Source of the DNA: Atopsyche davidsoni
Taxonomy: Eukaryota; Arthropoda; Insecta; Trichoptera; Hydrobiosidae
DNA length: 64,000 nucleotides
Direction: 5' to 3'
NCBI GenBank assembly: GCA_022113835.1
Contig: JAILWY010000018.1
Location: forward strand, 20,607,501-20,671,500
A model generated the notes under the pieces. It had not been told where the DNA came from and ran no database searches. It was given only the letters and a program-made list of their open reading frames with translations. Position 1 is the stretch's first letter. Each line of letters starts with the position of its first letter. A program made the translations under genes and the position numbers. This document shows, one piece after another, positions 48,577 to 58,339 of the stretch.

Positions 48577-48608
48577 TTAAATTGCCATTTTTCTATTTCA
48601 GGTATAAC
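48577..48608 (+). promoter_or_regulatory. Possible recursive splice site
   Basis: A pyrimidine-rich tract (GCCATTTTTCTATTTCAG) ending at 48601 is followed immediately by GTATAAC. This gives a juxtaposed 3'/5' splice site on the same strand as the coding exon. The donor half is weaker than at 10338 because it lacks G at position +5. Confidence 0.3.
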
Positions 48609-49134
48609 TAATAAAACTCCATTACTTCAAATAAACCTTTTCCTACTTTATTCAATAATAAGAACTACTTCCGATCAAATTAATTATGTAAAATTTTGTT
48701 GGTACGCGACGTTATTCCATAAATTAAATTATTTAATATATATATATTTATAAAGGTTGTAAAGTACTGCCGGTAATGGCAATATTAATTTAATCGGAAA
48801 TAAGTATCAATCTCTTGAATTGAAACCAATTTACTGCCCTCTTGCGTTTCTATTAGAGCGACCTCCCTCAAGTGTTTCTCGAAGATTCCTTACAATATTT
48901 TACCTGATGCTGAAGACTACGTTGATTTAAACTTTAGTAAATATGTGAATATTTGAAAAGCTTCGGTACGGATTTTTTCGTTTTGTTTGTAGATTCATTC
49001 TCGAGAGCAGGGAAGTTTCGTGGAAGTTACTTTCATTCCGTCATCATAAAAAGCGATTTCAGGAAAAATAAGTTCTTTAGATCTTCAAACCTCCAATTAA
49101 TTAAATAAAAACGAATCAATTTGAATGCTTGAAC

Positions 49135-49210
49135 GTTTGATTCTCGATTGAGAGGTCCATGGTTTGATCCCCGCCCTGGCAGGAAATCCTGATGATATTG
49201 GATTCATGCT
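49135..49210 (+). repeat. Possible tRNA-derived SINE fragment
   Basis: GGTTTGATCCCCGCC resembles a tRNA B box/T arm and is preceded by GATTGAGAGGTCCATG. No good A box is seen, and the sequence differs from the tRNA-Thr-like family elsewhere in the window. It is a fragment at best. Confidence 0.25.
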
Positions 49211-49509
49211 TATTATTTATTTTTTCTAGACCATTTAAATCAAAATTTCATGTATTAATACAAATTGATTGAAAATATTTCAAAATATTTTTTTGTGAAA
49301 TCTTTTCACATATGAAACCATGAGATAAACCCTCAATTTTTATTGACACGAGATTTTTAGGAAATTTCATGGGTTATAAAACAAACTACATACACAAAAA
49401 AAAATTTTTGTAGAAAAGTTTTAAGTAAATATTAGGGATGTTAACATTTATAATCTATTTTTTATGATTTAGAAAAAATAAAATTAGCAAAAAATGATCA
49501 AATTATTAC

Positions 49510-49512
<3 letters not shown>

Positions 49513-49592
<80 letters not shown>
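49513..49592. repeat. (TA)40 microsatellite
   Basis: An uninterrupted dinucleotide TA run of about 80 bp. It is self-complementary on both strands and likely to be length-variable and prone to assembly slippage. Confidence 0.95.
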
Positions 49593-49596
<4 letters not shown>

Positions 49597-49850
49597 TATA
49601 ATTTTTTGCCTGTACTATTTTTTTGTATTATTAAACATTACTTGTTCAGAAAAAAACGTTGTATATCGGTTATATATCTTTCAAAAATTAGGTAGATTCT
49701 TTGGCATTTTTTACAAGACGAATAAACATTTTTCTTTGTTTGGATATATTTAGGATAAAGACGAAATCAAATAACGCAAAAAGGTGCAGTAAGAAGTAAC
49801 AGGTCTTCAGCAAATATCATTTATCATTCACAGCAGGCTGAACAAAACTC

Positions 49851-50575
49851 ACGTTTCTCTAGCAAGGTTGCTGTATTTTTTATGGGTACCTGTAAGCTTG
49901 AGTCCCTAGTCTTACAGCTTACTAATACATCAGACTTTTACGGACCCTTACCGTTACCTTGTACCAAACAATTACAGGTTATTTAACCAAGTTAATTCTA
50001 TTTTTTATAAGTACGGTGTATGCTCATGAGTCTTACAATTTATTTTCGCACCGGACCTCTACGGACTCTTCGCACAAGTGAGCTTATTATTTGTTTACGT
50101 TATTCTAGCAAGTTTGTTGTATTTTTATAAGTTGTGCGTAAGCTGAAAACTTGTCTTACAGCTTACTAAAAAATTGGACTTCTCGGATACTTAGTCACAC
50201 GTTTTTCCAAAAAAAATTTTTCAACTGCGTGGACCCTTATAGTGTTTTTTTACTGAGCGCTTAACAATTTGACATTACTCTAGCAAGTTGATTGTATTTT
50301 TTATAAGTACTCATTAACCTAAAATCCTGAATCTTTTACGTTAATAAAACTTCAGACCTCTACTGACTCTTAGCGTCATATTTCAGATTAAACCAAATAT
50401 AACATACGTTAATGGAACTGGTATTTATTTTGTAATACTCCATTTTATTATAACATACGTTATTCTAGTAAGTTTGTTGTATTTTTTTCAGGCTCCTCGT
50501 GAGCTGGGGGTCTGAGTCTTACAGCTTACTAAGGCCTCAGGCTTCCAAGCACCCTTTAAGTTACTCTTCACTGCG
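49851..50575. repeat. Decayed tandem array, about five units
   Basis: Five related units start near 49851, 49985, 50094, 50271 and 50449. Each opens with a version of TTCTAGCAAGTTTGTTGTAT followed by TTTTTATAAGTAC. Later they carry forms of GTCTTACAGCTTACTAA and CAGACTTCTACGGACCCTTA. Unit spacing varies from about 110 to 180 bp through indels and AT-rich filler. There is no consistent reading frame. This is an old satellite or minisatellite, or internal repeats of a lost element. It starts 260 bp after the TA microsatellite. Confidence 0.7.
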
Positions 50576-51794
50576 GTTCAAACCAGTCACGAAATGGTCA
50601 AGGTAATTCGGCCTTACAACCATGCAGTTATTAACAAAATGCTTTGACGAGAGGCTTTACAACTTTATTTGTGCTGCTTAGTGTGTGTTTGAATTTATTT
50701 ATATTTTCAATAATATGGTGTGATATTATTATGAAAACTAACTGTTTCTAGACAATGTAGTCAATTTATAGGCCAAATGGCTAATTTTTACTTCTGATTC
50801 AGTCATCAAACATCATATTTAACAGTTTTTTTATTGTTGATTGCAAGTCTAAAATTCTCCACTAAATTTGATAAAAAAAAACCAAACCGGTTTATATATT
50901 CAACCCTTCAATTATCAAATTCACAAAATATCATCGTTGAACGTGTCTTTTGAGTTATCAATGAATTTTCAAATGTATAACACGTTTTTTTAGTTTCAAT
51001 TGTAATTTTTCATAAACAACACTCCATGAAAAGACTCATGAAGTGTGGTTTACGGCAAATTAAAAATTTTTTGAAATTTTCACAATGTGTGTTTTATAAA
51101 GTAACGTTTTGATAGAAATTTATTCTCTACGCTTTATTTATTATATATCGACAACATAAAACTTATAAGATATACAGTTATGTATTTAGTAAAAAAAAAA
51201 CAAGTATTATTAAAATGATTTTTGAAAGTTTGAAGATTGATTTTTCGTCTAACCTGAAAGTCTTAATATTCTGTGTGGGGATGTTTTCAAGTTTTATCAT
51301 CCCCGTGTAAAACTCATTAAGTGGCTCTCAAAAGTATCGTTTTTCATTTTATATTTACTTTAGAGTATTTTAAGAGTATGGGATCAAATATCTGTTTACA
51401 TATATAATTAAGATCTGAAAGATTCTTAACAAGAAGTATCTCTTTATTTATTTACAACCCCCGACCAATAGATAAACCAACCTTAAAATACATATGCAAA
51501 ATATACAATACATGAAAATGTACCACAAATTATCTTTAACTTTAGTGAAATATTAAATACTCAAAGTTTAAAACATAATATTTGATCGTTTAAAGAGTTA
51601 AAAAATCAGTTACTTTTATTAAAATAAATATCTAATATTTTTCAACTGCTTTCTTAAAACATTACTCCATGTTCAAACATCAGTGTTTTGATTGCTTATT
51701 TAGCAAAGCAGAACTGATTATACTACTATAAACCTAACTAACCATTTTATGACAAGTTTAAACGGCAACATCTGTTTTTCTGATCCATTGCAAA
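50576..51794. other. AT-rich stretch, no gene seen
   Basis: AT-rich noncoding sequence between the tandem array and the pogo-like MITE. Confidence 0.5.
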
Positions 51795-51796
51795 TA

Positions 51797-52178
51797 CAAT
51801 AATACCCCGCTTTACGCGACCCCGTTATGCGCGGTTTCACTATAACGCGAATTTCAAATGTCGCGTTAAAATGCCTCGCATTACGCGAATTTCTTATTTT
51901 AAGAATGTGTATGAACATAATGTAGTCATTGACTTCAATTAACAATAAAAACAGCATTGGGTGTTATGAACGTATTTTACAAGCACGTAAAAGATACGCT
52001 ACCCAAAAGACAATATATGTATATTTCAGTAAAAATAACATGAAATACTTCATAAAGTGTTCTTAGAATTATGTTTTAACTATGTATGTATGTTTAATCG
52101 TAAACCAAGATATACGCGAATTTCACTTAACGCGATTTTTTCCGGAACGTATCCCTCGCGTAAAGCGGGGTATTACTG
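51797..52178. mobile_element. pogo/Tigger-like MITE
   Basis: The left end CAATAATACCCCGCTTTACG and the right end (inward CAGTAATACCCCGCTTTACG) are inverted repeats flanked by TA at 51795-51796 and 52179-52180. ACGCGAATTTC and GCGTTAA motifs recur subterminally in opposite orientation. A CAGTAATACCCCGC-type terminus with a TA duplication fits the pogo/Tigger branch of Tc1/mariner. The 382-bp interior has no transposase. A second copy starts at 63957. Confidence 0.75.
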
Positions 52179-52180
52179 TA

Positions 52181-54107
52181 TATTTTTTTAAAAGTTATAC
52201 GTTAGTAAGATTCTATATTTTTGAAGCTTTCTGTTTTTCTTGGAATCATTTATTTGCTTTTTATTACACACTGGGTCTTGTTAAGGGACGTATCAAAATT
52301 TAATCTCCCTTCGGTTCGCCCGCGCAGTTTCCCTCTCCGGCGCACGTCCCGAGCGTCTCGGCGTCTCTCTTCCACTCGGACTTTCGCATTTTCTTTATCC
52401 AATTACCTCGGGTGATTCTCACCTGTGACTGATGCCACCTGTGCTGATTTTAGGGTCGATTTACTCGCATTTGTCGCTTGCAAGTTGAAAATGTAACGCT
52501 AGGTCGCTTGTTTTTATTTCTGAATCAAAATCAATAAACAACTTTAAATTTTTTAATATATATTAATTCGCGTAATCAGAGTGCTAGCTAAGTGACGTGG
52601 TATTTAATATATTAGTGCTATAATTACTACCGATGATTTGCGTGAAACATCCTGAAACACATCACCATTTATTAAAACCAGTTTGCATTATCCCGAGTAA
52701 TAACGGTCTGTTACCCGTAACTCTATAATCGCGGACGGAGTTAGGCCTGGTCGAAAGCTTCGGAAAGTGCAGGCTGTTTATAAGCTCTGTTGAAAAGCTC
52801 TTCATGATTAACACATCAAATTTGAATCAAATTATTGTGCGTGAGGTTTGTCTGTAAACGAAATTAATGTGCTGCTACTTGCGCTGCTCGCGCTGCTCCA
52901 GGTGAAAAGAAGTTATAATTAAAATATTTGCTTATTAATAAAAAATGTTTAGATAATCAATCCACACTTGAAACAACGAGAAAAATCTTATAGAATTATT
53001 TTAATACAAAGCTGGTTTATTCGATCACAAACTTCAATAGCCATCGCGGCCCAGTACTAAACAAATTGATTGATGTTTTTGTAATGTGATGTGTGTGATT
53101 AATTTCACTTGTTTCGCACACAAATACAAAATAAATATTTACTATTAAATAATGTTATAGTTACGAGCATAATTTTACGCTTAAAAGATATTTCAATTAT
53201 TTTAATTTTGTGTTAAAATACACGCTACACTTTAAGCTCTAAAATATAAATTTAGAATTTACTCGTCAAGGCGATCTTCTTTATGAAGAGTCTGCGGTTT
53301 AATTACCGACACAAAAGAAAAAACTAAAATATTTTTTAGTTTGGCAATCTGCAAAAGCAACCAGTCGTACGTAATTCTGTGTAAAATCGGTCTGACATCT
53401 TCAAATTGGGATTTTAAAAAAATAAAAGCGTAGCAAAACGGAAAATTTAGAGCATTTCTAATGGATTTAATTCTGCAGAGTCCCGGCAATAAATAATCGT
53501 TTAGTGCATGTACGAACAGCGCGCTGATCGATATTTCATGATTTATGCATGTAGTCGCATTTGAGCGAGTGCAGGGAGTTTTCAGGGTATTTTTCAGGCG
53601 GGGCTGCGTTTCAGGAGCCGAGCCGAGTGAGCCCGCGCAGCCTCGGCGCCCCGGGACCGATACATCACTTAGCGGCCAGCCGGATGTTAAGCCGGAGTTT
53701 TTGCGGAGCTTGTTTGCGTTTAGGGGGTGAAATTTGTGTGAATGTTTCTCTTCAACGTGTATTTGAAATGGGGAAACGGCCCTGGAATACAGTAGCACGT
53801 ATTTTTTTGTAAATAACTATTTACCAATTATTTTTAATAAAATTAAAGCATGGAGTATTCAATATGCTTTCATGTAATATTGCAATTAGTAAGATGATTC
53901 ACAAAAACTGACTAAATATAAATAAAAGTAATAATCTTGTGTGCATTTAATGCAGATCATAAAATTATTTTTGAGGTCGTAAGTAGTGTTTATTTTAAGG
54001 CCACTAGTAAGTATTAACAGAAAAAAGCACGTAACAAGACGTCAGGTAGAGAGTAGCTGAAACTTTGATCCCAATAATTGCCCCCTGGCTGCCTCATTTC
54101 CCTGTAG
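52181..54107. other. Intron-like stretch with GC islands
   Basis: GC islands lie at about 52305-52395 and 53560-53715. The longest open frame in the window (53259-53798, minus, 179 codons) crosses the second island but has no recognisable domain. No repeat with clear ends is seen. Confidence 0.45.
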
Positions 54108-54177
54108 GTTTTCAGGGACTTGGTGCAACTAGCCTACGGAGGAGGTACACAATGCCTCCCCCCCCCCCCCTCGCCAG
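54108..54177 (+). other. Candidate small exon or recursive splice point
   Basis: A strong acceptor (CTCATTTCCCTGTAG) at 54107 opens a 70-bp segment that ends CGCCAG|GTAACA at 54177/54178. One frame is open (begins VFRDLVQLAYGGGTQCL, then a Pro run). The poly-C tract directly before CGCCAG|GTAACA could instead act as a 3' splice site next to a donor, making a recursive splice point. The 70-nt length shifts phase by one. Same strand as the 35910 exon. Confidence 0.35.
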
Positions 54178-55352
54178 GTAACAGCTGATCCACGGCCGCA
54201 ACTTTTAATTGTGCAACTTTACCATCAGCCGCATGGAGTGCTTATCAGCGGCGTGCAATTTTTTTTTAATAAAAACATTTTCAACTTGTATACAGTGTCT
54301 TGAATTTAGTAATCCTCAATGTAATCGGCATCAAGAAGTAAAAAAGCCTTTTAAAACTTTTCGAATAACAATTAATCTAAATGCGTTATTCGTTATTTTC
54401 ATTTTTCAAATACGTTGAATAGAAACGTTGTATATATTTAAATATAATACTTTATATAATATTTTCAAAGTTGTGGTTTTATTGGATTTCAAATACGTGT
54501 GAAAAAAGGAAAATATATTTGGATTTTCAAATCTAAACTTTTCGGCTATAGCGGCTTGATGTTTAATCGTATCAATTGCAGTTATTTTATATCTAAACCA
54601 GAATTTAAATCGTTATATGCAAAATAGTAACTAGTTAAATATAAAAATATACAATGAATCATTTCTACGCATCTTAACAAAAAAATAATTATTTTTTTTC
54701 TAAATAACATATAAATACTTTAAAACTCGTTTAACTTAGGGATATGATATGATAAAAAAAGTTATGGCTACCGTTATTACAAAAAATACTGCGTTCTTAG
54801 GTGGTATGCCGCTTTTCTTTTTTTAAATTTTCTATTGTTTTGGTACTAGCACTGGGTACATCTTCAAGTATTAATTAGTTCCTTAGTCTGTTATTATAAA
54901 CTACCGACACCGCAAAGTCACAAATTTCAAGAAACAACGCGGCACGACACCCAAGAACGCAGAATTCCCAAGACGCGTTAAGATACCCTCAAGAAATCAA
55001 CCGCACTATTCAAAGCAAAAGCTCCACAGCGTGACTGCAAAAGCACCCCGCTTAGATAAAACATCGGGGAATATTTCTTCCACAATTTCTATACATCCGA
55101 ATTCGTTTTCTTTTATCCCCGCCTTGGGGGAGGAATTCCTATTCAATTGTTAGCCGATATTTTATGCAGTCATTCTAATTGGGCCGGAAAGGGAACTAAC
55201 GCGCCCCCCGGGACACCCCCGGTTTTTTATTGACGTGCACACGCCAGCTTCTCGCTTTCATGCAAACTATGGTTTATGCTCTCGGCCCGCGGGGACCAGC
55301 CGGGAAGGAGAGGAGAAGCCTACATTCGCACTCGGGGTGCTTTTTGTTTATC
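54178..55352. other. AT-rich stretch, no gene seen
   Basis: Mostly AT-rich. A GC-rich patch at about 55200-55330 (with CCCCCCGGGACACCCCCGG) lies just before the hAT-like element. Confidence 0.5.
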
Positions 55353-55360
55353 TCGTAGAC

Positions 55361-55838
55361 CATAGGTTCCCAAACTATTTTGTCCCGTCGGCCTCCTGTC
55401 GAGTTTTCCTGTTTTTCGTAGTCCCCTGCCTTGCTAATATTGATTTTTTGCAAATTTATCATCTTCAAACATATTTTTGACATCTGATATACAGGATGCG
55501 CCATATTTTATGTCGGTATGTAAACATTGAATAACTATTTTTTTTTTTTTGTAAGAAGGTTGACAACTGCACTGAAACCCTTCTCCGTATGGTATGAAGG
55601 TGGAAAAGTTATCAAAAATCTTCTTGCGATAGTCCATAATGCAGGATTAATAACCTATCTATAGGATTAATATAAGGATAGGTTCAATCTGTGTTCAATT
55701 ATGATATTTACGGGATCCACCCTAGTAGACCCCCATTTACAGTTCTTGGACACCCAATTTAATTTTTCGCTATCATCGACCCCATCCAGGGCAAAATCGA
55801 CCCCTGAGGGTCGATATTGACCACTTTGGTAACCAGTA
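55361..55838. mobile_element. hAT-like non-autonomous element with exact TSD
   Basis: An exact 8-bp duplication TCGTAGAC flanks the element (55353-55360 and 55839-55846). Ends are CATAGGTTCCCAAACT on the left and, read inward, TACTGGTTACCAAAGTGG on the right. This is the GGTTCCCAAA-type terminus of Charlie-like hAT elements. The right subterminal region has GACCCC motifs and an ATCGACCCCTGAGGGTCGAT palindrome. No transposase frame is present in the 478 bp. Confidence 0.85.
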
Positions 55839-55846
55839 TCGTAGAC

Positions 55847-56368
55847 GATTCATCTTGTTTTATTTTATTGTGTGTTATTCACGAGATGCTCTTTAATTTG
55901 TAGTACTCCGTATTAAAAAAATAAATTTTTACCACATTTTGACTCTTGGTTTTATGAATCTTGCGGACCTTGTTGCATATTATTTTCAATAATATTTTTT
56001 TACGCACGCGATACCGTTTGATTTGTAATATTCCGCATTCAAGCATTGCATATAAATAACCACGTTTATATATTAAAACTCTGCGTATTTTTTTGCTCCG
56101 ACGTGAGTACACTCTTACTTAGACTTGAACGTATATACTTATTTTCATAGTGAGTTCAGTCAGAGAGCTTTTGCTTATATGACACGATAAAATATGCATT
56201 CATAATAAAAGAACTTAAATTATTTTTTAAATAATTCGTTTGTGGGTCTCGTTCATATATTTTACGTTTTTGTAAGTATATGTCGCAATATAACATCAAA
56301 TTAAAGATGCCTGTTTCTGGTGGTTGCATTTCGTATTGTTTGCGCCTTCCCCCCACGCCTCCCTTCAG
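55847..56368. other. AT-rich stretch before candidate exon
   Basis: AT-rich and noncoding. It ends in a C/T-rich tract (CCTTCCCCCCACGCCTCCCT) leading to TTCAG at 56368. Confidence 0.5.
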
Positions 56369-56473
56369 GCTGAAGCAATGCCTCCGCCATCCCCGCCGAG
56401 CCTTCGGGGCGCATCCTATCCCGCAAGGAGGCTGCTGCAGAGCCTTCCCGACGTCTCCCTCACTAAATCGCAG
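56369..56473 (+). other. Candidate coding exon, weak donor
   Basis: A strong pyrimidine-rich acceptor (CGCCTCCCTTCAG) is followed by 105 bp open in the GCT-GAA-GCA frame (begins AEAMPPPSPPSLRGAS, ends SLTKSQ). It runs to CAG|GTCCGC. The length is a multiple of three and third positions lean to GC. The donor is poor (no A at +3 or +4). It does not follow in frame from a 54108-54177 exon, which would give an immediate TGA, so the two cannot be consecutive. Confidence 0.25.
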
Positions 56474-58339
56474 GTCCGCGCGCGTTATCCAGAAACCGAT
56501 GTGACTTGCGGGCGTGCTAGGAATACGTTCGAGCTTTGTGGGGGATAATAGCTCTCCCCTTCCGGTTCCAAAGAATCACCCTTGAGTCCCGCTATTTTCA
56601 ATATTAATTAACCTAATATGTTTTACATACGCGTCAGATGAAATTAAATATTTCAAAAATCCTATGGATAAAAGAGTTTTTGAGCGGGCTTTTCGGCCTA
56701 GCTTTTAGGATTAACGGATTATAAAAAGTAAACATTATTAATATGGGTATATAAAAGTTGATTCATAAAAAAATTCAGAATAGTAAAAACTGTGAAAATA
56801 CTTTTGTTTTCTAACACTATTTGAATATTTAAAAATAAGCACTGCGTCCAAATTTTTATAATTTTAAAATTTCAGTAAAGTAAATGGATTATACAAAATT
56901 CAATTTTTTTTAATGCTTACAATTTTATTTTAATACGAAGAAGAACATTTGGTCTTAGGTTTTATAAATAAGTTCATTGCTTACTTATAAAAATTACACT
57001 AAAATTTAATATCAAACTACTTTTTTAAAAAATGTTTCTATTATTGTTTTATAATACAGTTATTTTATATATTTTAAATTATCTGTCTAATCGAATTTTG
57101 CAAGGTTTAAATAATTAATGTTTCTTACAGATGCTTTGATTAAATATTTTATTTTCGTTTAATAAGACAATTTACTCTAGGAAACAAAGTAAACCTACAC
57201 TCGAAGCACGAAATTTCATTTTTGTATGAAATTATTTCTCCAAAAACGGACGTAGAATTTTTTTCATACTACTAACAAATACTTCCACAGTTTTATCTTA
57301 GTAAAAATTTGTTATTTAATAAACTGAAAAGTGTATTTACATTCCTGGAAAAAAACTAGGCACTGAATCGTTTCAAACTGGCAGGCTTTGCTTCGCTGGG
57401 CAACTACAGCTGCAGTGCATTCACTCGGAGGTAAATATTCCGTGAAGAGCTTTTTCCACGAAAAAAATCCGTAAAGGATACAACAGTTATGAAATCTGAG
57501 GTTCATTGGAGGTAATTCAAAATACGGAACAGTTTATGTAAATTATTTCAAGCTTTACCATAAAATTAAAACAACAGAATTAGTATTAGTAAAAAATAAT
57601 TCAATTATTTCAATTTTATTTTAACAACAAAATCCACGTTCATGTCCAAGTCATAGTCATATTTATATTCATTTATGTACATCCTGGTTATGAATATGGC
57701 AGCACATCTATTAGGGGTTGCAAGCTTGTTGCTAGTTCTGCAATTACTGCAGATATTTCCTCGGATGCGAGAAATACCTGTGCTGATATCTCACCGCGCA
57801 CTGTTACCTGTTACCGTACAAATGGGATTAGTGCAAAATATCAACTTTAGGTATTTATTAATAATAATTACTGTTTAAATATCAAACTTGTACTTCCCGT
57901 AATTAATAAAATCAACTGCTGTTACTGGTTGAAAATCTCTGTGTTTCTAGAATTTGCTTGGTGGAAGGTTTTATACCCACTTACCTCGTACATTTTCACG
58001 TCTGTAGCTGCTGTGCTAGCTTTACGACGGTTTTGCTGCGTCATTATGAGTCGTAAGACTGAAGTGTCAATCACTGTGCAGAATAAGCTACAAACAGACA
58101 TCTGAATTTTAATACTCCTGGTTGAAATTTGTAGTACTCCATTTTAGTGCTTTCACGTTTAAGGGGTTTTTTTTAGACTTCAGAGTATGAAGAAGCTTTC
58201 TAATTATTCCTTTTAAAATATTGCGTTACATGTTTAAAAAACACATTTTTTTATTTATTAATTTCTAAAGCCTAAATTAATATTTTATAAAAAAATATTT
58301 ATTGAATTATAGATTATTAATATATATATATATATATAT
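56474..58339. other. AT-rich stretch, no gene seen
   Basis: The open frame of the candidate exon continues to about 56548 before a stop. After that the DNA is AT-rich, with short frames only, up to a TA run at 58320-58339. Confidence 0.5.

Noticed and set aside
49851..50575. CRISPR array
   Set aside because: The units are long, degenerate and variably spaced, and the genome is eukaryotic. This is a decayed tandem repeat.
53259..53798. 179-codon open frame on the minus strand, the longest in the window
   Set aside because: No recognisable domain, no coding-like third-position pattern, and it crosses a GC island where stops are rare. Two + strand frames overlap the same island.
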